A stretch of 64,000 bases of DNA, taken from Tetramitus jugosus (taxonomy: Eukaryota > Heterolobosea > Eutetramitea > Acrasida > Vahlkampfiidae). The stretch is taken from positions 1 through 64,000 of the forward strand of contig OW569352.1 of the NCBI GenBank assembly GCA_937625935.1. The letters run 5' to 3'. Each line of letters begins with the position of its first letter. Within the stretch, counting starts at the first letter, position 1. Positions 28,961 to 39,539 of this stretch are shown one piece after another. Under the pieces are notes generated by a model. The model saw only the letters and a program-made list of their open reading frames with translations, did not search any database and had not been told where the DNA came from. The position numbers were made by a program, and so were the translations under genes.

Positions 28961-29083
28961 GTCTACGTTCATACAATGGTGGAACCTCTCACCTCTTCCC
29001 ATTTCGAATAGAGAAGTTAAGCACCATCTGGCTGAGTTAGTATTGAGATAGGAGACTACTCGAGAACCCTCAGTAATGTGGGC
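28961..29083 (+). rRNA. 5S rRNA: 5S ribosomal RNA variant with a 4-base insertion
   Basis: It is nearly identical to the 5S gene at 27566 but 123 bases long, with four extra bases (TCTC) after GGTGGAACC near base 27 and GTGGGC in place of GTAGGC at the end. TTTT follows at 29084. The insertion falls in the helix II/loop B area and may spoil folding, so this may be a pseudogene. The internal promoter text is intact. Confidence 0.8.
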
Positions 29084-29125
29084 TTTTATCATTGAAAACT
29101 AATAATTCCACATATGACATATTCT

Positions 29126-30610
29126 TTATTGGTTGAATGTAGGAATGGAGCTAATGAACAATGTGTCTTCCTCTCTCCTTACCCACTTTTTGATGCTCTC
29201 ACAAAGCAGCAACGCACTGGACTTGCTCGTGGTTAAGGAGAAGGCAGCAACCAGCTCACCAGAACCAGTGTTCATTCCAAGAATACACTCGTGTTGTGTC
29301 TTGTGGAAATAAATCTTCACATTGTTCTTGGCACACATGGAATTCATATTCTGTCTCACCAACTTGTATTCACGCACAAGTCGTTTGCTTTCAGATGGAA
29401 TGTTATAGGGAGGAACGAATGCACTGGTCGTGTACTGGGACAGAGCAGGGTTACGGTACATGAAGTGTCTGAGTGATGCCCCTTCACTCATGACACCTAA
29501 TCGACTGACTGGGAAGTCATTGGAATGAACAGCCTTCTTCAATTGAGAAAACAGGGCATCATTCTGTCTCAATTGCGTCTCAATCTGCTTTCTCGCATCT
29601 GAACACTCAAAGAACAAGTCCTGACCCATGCATATCATGACTAGACACAGGTCATTGTTTGTTGTCATGAGATCGTGAGATCTTCGATTGAGAGACAACA
29701 TGGGAGAGAATGAGGAGGACATTGAAGAAGAGAGCATCATGGACGATGATAGTGTCGACGATGGTGACGAAGACGATGCAGAAGATATGGAGCTTTCATC
29801 ATCTTCATTCGTCACCACGGGTATAAAGTTCACATAGGCATACGTGTACTGTGCCGAACTCAATGCAGGCAAGCAAACTGGGGTCCAAGTCTCCATCGAT
29901 CTCATACTCGAGCTGCTGTTGACAAAATTGGACAACAACAGCAGGTCACTCATGTGCATCGTGTACTTTTTATGACTAATCAAATGCACCAGTCGATCAC
30001 CGCTCAACAAGAGTGAAAACATGAGTTTTGGCACACGATTGCGCATCAACACATCTCCAATCATGGTTCTCGTCTGTTTTGGCATCATCAACGGCTTACT
30101 GTTGGACAAATGAAACGCTAGAGTGTGACTCATGCGATGAATCAACGAATACAGCACAGCATCCGTTCCCCCGAGCAAATTTCTCAAATCAAACGTTGCT
30201 CGTTTCTTCAATGTGCCCTGTATATTGTCAGTCAATATACAAATGATTTGATCGTACAGACAAGTCAACTGTTTGGACAATTCTTGCTCTGTTTCACTTG
30301 TTTTGCTCACTGCTACAAAGTACAGTGCACCTCTCTGCAAGTACACCATTTTCATGTCACCAGAGATGACTGTGCGCAAATTGTCATCTTCTTGTGATTT
30401 GGCCAGTGCAGCTGCAGCCATGAAGAAACTCATGATGGGATTGAGTTCATTCTCGTTGCCATATCGAGTAAAAATGGGCCTACCCGTCTCACTCAAGATA
30501 AAAAAATGTTTCTTGTGTTGTTTCCATTGATCAGTGGTAAAGTCTTCGGATGCGTGGTTGTGGTAGGATGGTGGTGGACGTACAATGTGCGTATGACTCG
30601 TGCTGTCCAT
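29126..30610 (-). CDS. MON1: MON1, subunit of the Mon1-Ccz1 Rab7 exchange factor
   Basis: The protein has 494 residues and starts at MDSTSHTHIV (ATG at 30610); an upstream extension has no ATG. The first longin domain begins KKHFFILSETGRPIFTRYGN (about residue 30) and continues with MSFFMAAAALAKSQ and KMVYLQRGALYFVAVSKT, all diagnostic of MON1. A Ser-rich insert follows at about 270-310. The C-terminal longin-like part includes FHKTQHECILGMNTGSGEL and KSSALLLCESIKKWVRREE. With Ccz1 it activates Rab7 on late endosomes, vacuoles and autophagosomes. It is divergent to an RCC1-like gene with 126 bases between starts. Confidence 0.95.
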   Translation of the reverse strand: MDSTSHTHIVRPPPSYHNHASEDFTTDQWKQHKKHFFILSETGRPIFTRYGNENELNPIMSFFMAAAALAKSQEDDNLRTVISGDMKMVYLQRGALYFVAVSKTSETEQELSKQLTCLYDQIICILTDNIQGTLKKRATFDLRNLLGGTDAVLYSLIHRMSHTLAFHLSNSKPLMMPKQTRTMIGDVLMRNRVPKLMFSLLLSGDRLVHLISHKKYTMHMSDLLLLSNFVNSSSSMRSMETWTPVCLPALSSAQYTYAYVNFIPVVTNEDDESSISSASSSSPSSTLSSSMMLSSSMSSSFSPMLSLNRRSHDLMTTNNDLCLVMICMGQDLFFECSDARKQIETQLRQNDALFSQLKKAVHSNDFPVSRLGVMSEGASLRHFMYRNPALSQYTTSAFVPPYNIPSESKRLVREYKLVRQNMNSMCAKNNVKIYFHKTQHECILGMNTGSGELVAAFSLTTSKSSALLLCESIKKWVRREEDTLFISSIPTFNQ

Positions 30611-30736
30611 GTTGTTGTTTTTTTTGTTTGTCAGACTGTGGTTTGTAATTGTGTGCGCCAAGCTTTTTTGCAAAGTTTTCTTCCAAATAAAATCAGAACA
30701 ACAAACACACACACCCAACTCTTCTCCCGAGACCAA
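30611..30736. promoter_or_regulatory. Shared divergent promoter of MON1 and the RCC1-like gene
   Basis: The 126 bases between the two ATGs must contain both promoters unless the RCC1-like gene uses an upstream ATG inside MON1 (at 30593). The region has T-runs and a CACACACACACC run and no clear TATA box. Confidence 0.45.
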
Positions 30737-32056
30737 ATGCATACTCTGATAGCAGCAAATCAAGAAGAACTGATCAAGAGCATCATTCCTGGTACATCTG
30801 TTCTGCTTGGTGGTGGTGCGTCTTCTGCTGGTGAACTCTGGACAAGTGAAACTCTGGCAAAGCTGAAGCCCATTGGGTGTGAGATTCAGGTGTCCGCCAA
30901 AAAAGGAAGGAAGCTAAGAAAGGATGGCTATGCTGTGAGTGACCAAGATGTGACATGGCTGACATCTGAAGGTCAGAGGCACATTAAACAAGTTGCATGT
31001 GGCTCGTTGCACACAATCCTGTTGGAGTTCAATGGTAGATGTTGGGCACTCGGTGGTAATGGATATGGGCAGTTGGGATTGGGGCACAAATCAAAGGTAA
31101 AGTATCCAACGTTGATACGTGGTGGTATCCGAAACCAACACATTGAGTGCGTGCATGTCGGAGGATGGTTCTCTGCCTTCTTGAGTATAACAGGTCAAGT
31201 GTTCACCTGTGGTGAAATTAGTCGAATGTTTTGGAATAAGTCGACTCTGACTAAAGTGCCCAGGGCGTTCAAACCTGATGTTTCTGAGCGAAACACAACT
31301 CAATACTTACCAAAAGATGTGCCTATAAATGCGAACAACACATGTCGAATCTGCAAAATTGGTTGTGGCAATCAGTTTCTGCTCATGCAAGATGTATACA
31401 CCATGAATGTGTACCGATTGGGCAATTCTGATGTACGAAATTGTGACACAAAGGATCCATATCCCTCGCTCATGCACTACATTCACCCCGAGTCACTGGA
31501 GAGGAATCCCATTAATTTTCTATGTAAGAAAATTGATGCAGGAGGAGACTTTTCATTTCTCTTGGACTATCAAGGGAAGTTATTTGTTTCTGCAAAGATG
31601 GGAGACTACGTTCGTCAACAATATTTTTATAGCCAAAATGTGCATGTGATTGATGTCTGCTGCTCCTGGTTTCAATATATTGCTCTGGATGCCCATGGAT
31701 ATGCTCATGTGTGTGATCCTAATCGACCAGAGATAGTTCTAACTTTGCACACCTTAGGGCGGGTGAATCAAATAGGTTCCGGTCCCAGGCGCATGTACGC
31801 TCGGTCAGACAAGCGAGTGTACAAGATTCAAGAAATGTATGGGCAACACAATAAGGTCCCAACACTGTTAGAATTTGAATCAGACGTTGACCAAAATGAA
31901 AACACAATCATCAACATGACAGGTTCAAGTCAAACGACAATTATTCATCAAGCAATTACAAGGCGCTCAACACTAACGCTCAACATCAATCTGTTGCGTC
32001 TGAAGCAACTTCTGTGCGATGCTACTGTAATCTGCAACATTTACGAAGAATCTTAA
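30737..32056 (+). CDS. RCC1-repeat protein with a BTB-like end
   Basis: The protein has 439 residues from the ATG at 30737. An open extension upstream overlaps MON1 and is unlikely to be used. RCC1-type blades include ACGSLHTILLEFNGRCWALG, GNGYGQLGLGHKS and VHVGGWFSAFLSITGQVFTC. Later blades are diverged (IGCGNQFLLMQDVYTMNVYR). The last 30 residues, LTLNINLLRLKQLLCDATVI, look like the start of a BTB domain and then end, as in the paralogue at 25135-26580. The partner and function are unknown. Its 3' end converges with the EF-hand repeat gene, 62 bases away. Confidence 0.85.
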   Translation: MHTLIAANQEELIKSIIPGTSVLLGGGASSAGELWTSETLAKLKPIGCEIQVSAKKGRKLRKDGYAVSDQDVTWLTSEGQRHIKQVACGSLHTILLEFNGRCWALGGNGYGQLGLGHKSKVKYPTLIRGGIRNQHIECVHVGGWFSAFLSITGQVFTCGEISRMFWNKSTLTKVPRAFKPDVSERNTTQYLPKDVPINANNTCRICKIGCGNQFLLMQDVYTMNVYRLGNSDVRNCDTKDPYPSLMHYIHPESLERNPINFLCKKIDAGGDFSFLLDYQGKLFVSAKMGDYVRQQYFYSQNVHVIDVCCSWFQYIALDAHGYAHVCDPNRPEIVLTLHTLGRVNQIGSGPRRMYARSDKRVYKIQEMYGQHNKVPTLLEFESDVDQNENTIINMTGSSQTTIIHQAITRRSTLTLNINLLRLKQLLCDATVICNIYEES

Positions 32057-32118
32057 AACCGAGTGTTCGGCGCCATTTGGAATACACCACGTCTGTTGCG
32101 TTTCCTTGGCGGAAAGAT

Positions 32119-34480
32119 TCAATCCAACAAAAGAGACATATCAACAATACTCAAGTCCAAATCACCAATGGAGGAAGATGAGGTAGGTGATGTCTTTGGA
32201 TGTTTCTTCGTCAATCCATTGCTACTCATCTGCTCTATCTTAGTAGAGGGAGCTGCTTTCAAAGTCGATTTGCTCCTTGGAATTGTAGATGATGAGCTAG
32301 AAGAAATTGTGGAACGAGGAACGGGTGGTGTTTTCGACCTTGTCGGTTCTTCAGGTGACACACTCGAACCTCTCTTCATGTTGTCACGAATGAGTTCTGC
32401 GAGACGACCTGTTAGGACTTGATCAAGTTTATACATCTGAGCAAAGTTGCTTGCGAGAATATCCGGATCATCTCCTTCATGTATGCTGATTCTTCCAGTT
32501 TTCCCAGGACCCATGTTAACGTCCATAAATAGCAGTGGTTTGGATTTGTGTTTCTCTCGATCTAGCTGAAAATTAAAGGGTTTGAATTCAGTTGTTTTGG
32601 ATTTAGATATCTTCTTATCAACTTTCAGACCCTCTCTTAGGGATCTATGATAATCAAACTTCTCAGTCTCATTAACTTTTCTCATTTTTGTAATGTGCTC
32701 TTGGTAACCTCTCGGTGTTTGTTTGATATCGACCGATGAGTCAACTGAACTGGATCCAGTGTCACGCGATTGTTCCTTCTCCACAGCATCAGATATTGGT
32801 TGGGATTTCTTCTTTTCCAAAAACTTGTCGTATTTCTTCGTATGAACTCTCATCGGTTTGAAAGTGCATTCTTCTAACTCCTTCTCTTGGTGAGATCTCA
32901 CGTCGACTACTGTATACTTCTTGGGAACCTTATTCTGCTTGTAAAGAAATTCAAAATGAGATTCACTGTCTGACTTCTTCCTTCTGTCGCGAGTTTTAGA
33001 CTTAATAATCTTGGGCTGAAATGTACACTCTTTCATATCCTTTTGAATTCTTTGCATTCTCTCTATCTCCTTTCGTTTGTTTATTTCCTTTTGTCTCTGA
33101 AGTAGTTGCTCGTATCTCGGTGTGTGCGTGATTGAATTATGGTTGTCCATGGATAGATTCATAGAATTCTCGGTCCAAGCATCCATCTTGTTCTGAATCG
33201 AGGAAATCATGGATGATCCGCTGACAATATCACTGCTGGAGTTGTCCAACTGTCCAACTGTTTGAGAAACACTAAGTTCATCTACCGGTTGCGAAGTTGA
33301 TCTCCCTAATGCCAGATAAGGCTTTGATTGCTCAATCTGAATTGAATTATCGTTAATCTTTGGTTTGAATGTTAGTTCTTTGTCTCGTAGTTTCATTGCA
33401 TCCTCTCTGTTCTTCACATTATTTTCAGTTTTGCAATAAGCAAGTCGATTAATATGAAGTTGTTTGATTTCGTCCGCCAATTCGGTCAATAGCTGATTCC
33501 GCTCGTTTTCATCTGCAATTGCAGATGGGTCCATTATCACTAGTACTATCTTCTTAAATGAATCAAATTCGATTGATCCCTCCTCTTGAGGATCAACAAT
33601 CTTCCATAATTTTTCATGGATCCTTACTTCTTGTTCGGTTCTTCTCTGTACTTGTGAATCACCTGACACAAACAACCCCAGTTTTTTCATTGCTTCTCCG
33701 AACTGCTTGTAATTTATATGTCCTTTAGCTTGATTATCGACTTGTTGAAACACTAGCCCTATTAATTTATCGAGTTTCGATTTGTAGTAAGTTTTCGTTA
33801 TGGTTGAGACCTTGGGTTGCATCATCATCTTTTCGTGCTTTTCCAATTGTTCCATCACTTTTTTTCGCCTCGCTTCCATTTCCAGAGCACCACTATACAG
33901 TCTCTCGCTTACACTACCCTCTCGAGGTTTGTTTGAAGAATTTAAAATTGTAGGTTGAAATGTGAGCTCCTGTCCCAAAGATTTACCACTCTCCAAACTC
34001 ATAGATTTAGATAATTTAAACAAACGTTCATGAATAGGTTCTTCTCCTCTCTCTAACTGCTTGGAATAGGAGGATATAGAAGGAGCAAAGGTTGCCTCCT
34101 CTTTTTCCTTTCTTTGCTTCAGTTCTTCAAAAGTTTGATAGAATTCTTTTCGTTTCAGTATTTGTTCGTCGACAGTTTCATGGAATGATTGTCGGTTTGT
34201 GTCTTTGAAGTTGTATTGGGTGATTTCTGGCCTAAAAGTCAACTTGACTTGCTTTTCCTGCAGTTGGTCCCTCATTTTCTGAAGCTTTCTCTCCCTTTCT
34301 TCCAATATTGCTTTAGTTCTCAATTCTACTGGCAAATCCTGTTCCACCTTTCTCGCCTTCTCAACAAGAATATTCAGATGAGCATCAACAATCAATCAAT
34401 AGAGCAAAACTGGATAGACTTACGAATGGCGTGATTTGAGGAGTGAATGTGCATTCTAAAAGTTCATTTCGTTTCTGCAT
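32119..34480 (-). CDS. EF-hand protein with repeated TFxPxI motifs, two exons
   Basis: Exon 1 (34424-34480) is 19 codons, MQKRNELLECTFTPQITPF. A short intron begins GTAAGT. The acceptor is probably at 34360, giving a 64-base intron; an acceptor three bases later is equally in frame. Exon 2 runs to 32119. The protein of about 765 residues has a recurring motif: CTFTPQI, LTFRPEI, ATFAPSI, LTFQPTI, LTFKPKI, CTFQPKI, CTFKPMR. Between repeats is an EF-hand-like pair near residues 205-290 (FQQVDNQAKGHINYKQFGEA, IVDPQEEGSIEFDSFKKIV). The C-terminal part is Ser/Pro-rich. The motif recurs in uncharacterised cytoskeletal or flagellar proteins of protists. A microtubule-associated role is inferred. Confidence 0.8.
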
Positions 34481-35535
34481 TTTCTGATTGGAAAACCCGA
34501 GTTTTCTTCTGCTGAAGACGTTACTTTTGTGAGCAAGGAATCATGGCACCATTGTACACTAATTTTGGCGGCAAAATAGATATTCTGAACTATCCTTGGC
34601 ATAAACGACAGTGTCACCACTCTAGCAATTATTTTGAAACAGTTCCATGAAGCTGCTCAGCTCTCGGTTGCCGGTCACCCTAATACGCTTAATGCTGTTG
34701 CAACTCACTTCGGGTTTGACACCAACCTTGTTGAATTTGCTCGACGAGGATTAAGACATAAATTTGCACCAGTATTTTTCAGACACCTATTACGAGTTTG
34801 GTGGTGTGCTCTTGGTGAACAATCTGTGGCTCAGCAAGAGAGTTCTCAAGGGCACAGATGAACCAATTTGGTCTCTGAAAGTTGTAATCAGCCCTCAAGA
34901 AGCCCCATAAGGGTGTCAAGAAATTCGAGGCGAGCAAGAGATTACCATCCATCTGCAGGGTCGTTTCAATCAGAGAGTAGGACCCAGCTGTCTGTCGGAA
35001 TTGTTTTCTTTTTCTATCTCAGAGTTCGATGTTCGATCTATACTCTCCATGGCCTACGAACCAATCAACATTTACTGGTCATTTTGAATTGATTCTCCAT
35101 CGACACTCATCACTCTCGGACAACCAATCGAGAATATGGTGGTGTGGTAGAGTTCAATCTCTACTCTGCCCAGTGATCAACTTGACTGGTTCAATTCACA
35201 GTAGAACCTCAAGTATATTCATAGCACAGTGATCCAAGGTTTAAAAGATCAATACTCGGGTTGAAAAACAAGATAGTCAATGAAGAGGTGCAATCGATGG
35301 AAATGATAGTTTATGATACTGGTCGATTCCCTTATCGACCAGAGAGAATAGTGACAGCAGGAAATGAACCAAGAGAACAAGATGCTAGATGCCAATGACG
35401 AATTGTTTTCATTCAAGGTGTCTGGAACCTTTGCAAAGGTCAACAACGACCAAACTAAACCAGACAATAATGGGAACTAAGCATTGAGATAAAAGTGCCT
35501 TGAGAACCACATTCTTGGATGTGGTACAATACAAC
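34481..35535. other. Spacer with possible decayed coding sequence
   Basis: Short plus-strand frames (34634-34861 and following) can be read as one broken chain, for example QFHEAAQLSVAGHPNTLNAV, then FGGVLLVNNLWLSKRVLKGT, then SILSMAYEPINIYW and later RIVTAGNEPREQD. Stops and shifts interrupt it at least six times. The codon texture looks like a dead gene, but I cannot name the family. Confidence 0.35.
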
Positions 35536-38500
35536 TTATTTTTCCTCTTTTTTATGTGATTCACTTGATGATGGCAATTCGACTACAGTTGGAAGGGTTC
35601 TGGAGCTGGCAGGTCCTGAGAAATCGTTCCAATCAGCAGGATCGACGGTTGATATGGAATCACTCTCGGTCTCAATATCTTGATGAGAAGGAATATCCTC
35701 GAAGTGAATGCTTCTATTGGGAAAGGTAAAGGATAACAGCGAACCTGTAGAGGGCGGCTCTGACCTTATTCTGTCTTGAAGTGAAGATCGTCTAAGTGGT
35801 GTGCGAGTTTCGACCTTAGGCCAATGGTTTGGGTTCCAGGAGTATCTTCTCCTTACAGCAGGAGTTTGCAACCATTGTTGGAAAGTGGCTTCGCTCAGAT
35901 TTCCCCTAGTAGCGGCCGCTAGTGTGAAGATTGATGGTGAAAGAGTGCTCCTCAAATTGGAGCGGGGAGATGGCTTAGGAGTGCTTTGTTTGATCAGATC
36001 TTCATAATCGGCTAAATCTCTCTCATATTGTATCGATGCCCTTCTAAGCTTGTGAACCCATTGTTCATGTTGATCATCTGTCCCGTTATTGCCATGCTCA
36101 ACGGACGTTGTCAATGATAGTAGATCTGGATCGCTCTTTAATCTATTAAACTCCTCGTCGGTAATCTTTCGCTGTTCGAGCTTTAAGAGTGTGTCAAACT
36201 CTTTACTTGCTCTGAAGATAGAAGGATCTGTATCTGCAATAATTCTTGCATAGTTGACTGATTCATTCATTGTGGATTCTTGAATCAGTCGGACTGCCCT
36301 CTGTTGTTCCTCAATCTCCTTCATGAGTCGATCTGAATCCTCTTGTTCAATCTGAAAAGAATTCAGAGCCGAATAGGTCACTTCAAATTTCATCATTGAA
36401 TCCAGTGCTTGTAGTAATGAAAGCTCCTCAGTTCTCAATTTTCTCAAACAAAGCTTCTGTAATGCTACATCCAACTTTTTCCACGTGGAACACTTATTTC
36501 CGACAATATTCTTTACTGCATCAAGTGCGTGGTCAACTCCTATACTGAATACATTGTAGGCGAAATCGATCTTTCTTAAATGGACAGCTTCAGCACTTCT
36601 AATCTCCTGTTGACGATGTATCTCGTATCGAAGTACTTTCAACAGTGATATCACCTTAGAGAACTTTCTCTCACTCAAATACTCATTTGTTTGATCAATC
36701 CAAAAACGTATATTTTCTTCCTGCAATAATCTTTGGATGTAGTACAGGAAGCGGTCATCTTGAGCAGAAACGTTCAAAAGGTAATAATTTTCATCCCTAG
36801 GATTCTTCTGGATTAGTCCATGAGCCTCGAATAGATCGAACAGAAAACTATCCTCAAACATTGAAGGGACGGGTACACCGTTTGTTTGCGTTCCTATCTC
36901 AATATCACGAGAGCTCTGAGAAAATAGAGGACGACTAATGTCATGCCCTCTCTGAACCAAGTAATCGCGAATCTTGTCAAATGTCGATTTGATCTCTTGT
37001 GACGCTTCGGAACAACGATCCATCCCTAACCGAGTGAGATGTTTTCTCCAGGCTAGTTGAATTTCTTCACACACATCCTTTTTCTCTTCAACAAGAGAAG
37101 ATAATCCCTCAGTATTAATGTACTCTATGTTATAGGCAGTGATCTCGTCGTTTAATTCTTCAATCTCATCTAGTAGACTCCACATGATTTTTTCCTCTAT
37201 CATTGTATTCACTTCTTCAAATTCCTCTCTCTCCTCATTATAAACGTCCATATCCTTATAGCTCGTCGATTCAAGATATAAAGAGTGTCTCAAAGCATTC
37301 TCTATCTCCTTTTCTTCAATCTTCAACTTGACCCCTTCTGCTTGAAGACCCTCGGATATCTTCCTTGGAGAAACTACATCCTTCTTAATAAACAGCAAGT
37401 TCATGAGAGGTCTGATGGAAGATCCCTGCAAGAAGATACTAACACAACATACAACAATAGTTGTTGTTACGAGTGTATTCTTCTTCTCCAGCGGAAAGTT
37501 AATTGACACGGGCATCAACAACGCCAAAACAAATGAGATACTCCTGAGACCAGAATAGGATAAAATACATTGTTCTCTCCATGAAGTAGTACTTTTGTTC
37601 ATTGCTTTTCGAATCCAGTTATAGACCAGAGATATGGAGAATGTCACAATGAATCTGAATGAAAAAACCGAAACGAGTGTCACGGCGATAAAACCCACAT
37701 CCCAAACATGAGTGTGCAATATGATAAATATTCCCATGTAGGTGAATATTAGATCCTCAGATACTGACCCCATAGTCTTTAAAGTGTACTTCAAGGCCGT
37801 ATGAGACTTTTTACAAATGTTAAACTCCACATATCGGTTCATGAAAATGGCACAAAACAAGAGGGACATGACTCCTCCACCAATGAGAGTATTGTCAACA
37901 TAGTATGAAGCGAAACAGAATACAAGTACGATGAGAGGCTCAAACATAGGTAGTTCAACTGTGAAGCGAGTGGCAATCGATCCAAGACACCCAAAAAGTA
38001 CACCTATGATAACACCTATGATAGATAAATAGCACAATTTCCCGAGAGACGAGAAGATGTAGCTTATTGTTGAATGAACTGCTTCAGGGTTCATCGAAGA
38101 TAGAATGTTGTATAGAACAATAGAAACAGAATCACAGAGCACTGATTCTCCAATGGCCAGCATGTACAACATTTCATTCATGCCCATTTCGTCAAATAGG
38201 GAGAGAACCGCAACAGGATCGACTGCACTAATCATTGATCCAAACAACATACAGTCTAGAAAACTGAATGAATATCTAAAAGCGCCGGCTTTTCCAATCC
38301 AAAATGTTGTCACACTGATTGCTATTACATTCAGTAAGGTTCCAACACAAGCATACAGTAAAATAAGGGTCAAATGCTTTGTGAAAAAACTTTTGTCAAG
38401 GAAGTATCCAGATTCCAAAATGAGTGGAGGGATAAGTAATAGCTAACAAATCGATCAACAATCAATGAAAGTATTGTTAGTAAATACCATGTGACAGTGA

Positions 38501-38786
38501 AAATTCATTACTAGATCTAACTACATACAAACACGAATTCTTCGTCAATTGACAACAAGATATTGTGCTTTTCCCAATTGGCCACATGTTGAAAAATTCG
38601 AATCACTCCTCCGATCACTACTCCAAGAAGAATGATGAGTCCACTCTCTGGAATCCATCTGGCCCAGGTATACTTTCGGAGTTCGATATTCGATAGGGCA
38701 ATCTTGAAGAGACTAGTGATCCCAACGAGAATTATTACTGTACTAAGTATTTGAGAGACGCTGAACTTTTCTATTGCACTCTCCAT
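35536..38786 (-). CDS. Na+/H+ exchanger, SLC9/CPA1 type, with long cytosolic tail, two exons
   Basis: Exon 1 (38529-38786, 86 codons) ends EEFVF. An 86-base intron begins GTATGT and ends TTAG. Exon 2 (35536-38442) resumes LLLIPPLILESGYFL, restoring the family motif LLPPIILESGYF. The product has about 1054 residues: 10-12 membrane segments to about residue 440, then a 600-residue cytosolic tail rich in Glu and Ser. The transport core contains SAVDPVAVLSLFDEMGMNE, GESVLCDSVSIVLYNIL and YSGLRSISFVLALLMP. The ion-binding Asp is kept, but the preceding Asn of the usual ND pair is Cys. Such proteins exchange cytosolic protons for sodium or potassium. A plasma-membrane SOS1-like role is inferred from the tail length. 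Confidence 0.9.
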
Positions 38787-38992
38787 CGCTTCCTCACGTT
38801 GTTGATCTCAAGTCTTTTTTGTTGTGAAATCTTGATGTGTTGTATTCTCGACCTGGTTGACCGTTCTGCACACATTAAGTGCTTGCTTCACTAAAAATAG
38901 GATATTTTGACAAGGAGCGGACAAACACATCCAAACAGAAACCGACAAAACACAATTCACAAACAAACGATTCGCAACACACCACCGAAACA
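38787..38992. promoter_or_regulatory. Divergent promoter between exchanger and EF-hand protein
   Basis: 206 bases separate two ATGs on opposite strands. The stretch is rich in CAAAACACAA and AAACAAACG runs near the plus-strand start. No specific box can be named. Confidence 0.4.
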
Positions 38993-39445
38993 ATGTCCAC
39001 TGACACAACATCTCTCATCCGACAAATCCTAGAAGATCTTGACCCTGCAACTTTTGCCGAAACTCAACAACAGGATGTTCCACTTGAGCTCGTGCCTCAA
39101 ATTCTAGAGTACATTGGCTTGGATTCTGAAATTTTTTTGACACGGTTCGAATCCACGTTTTGTTTGGACCGATGCAGTGCCAATGTATCCATTGATGATA
39201 TCACAAGATTGATTCAAGTATTTCAGAGAGAACAAGCATCCTATGATCAATTGAAAACAAAATTGCTGACCTATTCGAATGATCATGCCACCATTTCGGC
39301 TGAACTCGCTCAGAAAATCATTACGACCAACACGATTCAGTTGGCGAGTGAAGAAGTGGATGAATTGATGAATGATTTGGATCCGAATGGAACTGGTCAA
39401 GTTGATATTGATTCGTTTGTTGGACTGTTGTTGATTCATCAATAG
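38993..39445 (+). CDS. Small EF-hand protein
   Basis: The protein has 150 residues and starts at MSTDTTSLIRQILEDLDPAT. The size and helical pattern are those of calmodulin-like or myosin-light-chain-like proteins with two lobes. Only the last EF-hand is well kept: LMNDLDPNGTGQVDIDSFVG. Its loop has Asp1, Asn3, Thr5 and Asp9 but Ser at position 12, where Glu is usual, so calcium binding is doubtful. The N-terminal loops have decayed. A light-chain or structural role is more likely than calcium sensing. Its stop lies about 95 bases from the stop of the membrane protein on the other strand. Confidence 0.75.
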   Translation: MSTDTTSLIRQILEDLDPATFAETQQQDVPLELVPQILEYIGLDSEIFLTRFESTFCLDRCSANVSIDDITRLIQVFQREQASYDQLKTKLLTYSNDHATISAELAQKIITTNTIQLASEEVDELMNDLDPNGTGQVDIDSFVGLLLIHQ

Positions 39446-39539
39446 TCATGAGAATATAATAGGATGGATATTCCTAATGTACATTGCCAAATTATATCAT
39501 TGATCAATATTGTGAAAATTTCTTTCTCTGTGCATGTAG

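Noticed and set aside
30506..30736. N-terminal extension of the RCC1-like protein
   Set aside because: It overlaps MON1 coding sequence in antisense and begins with a non-ATG codon.
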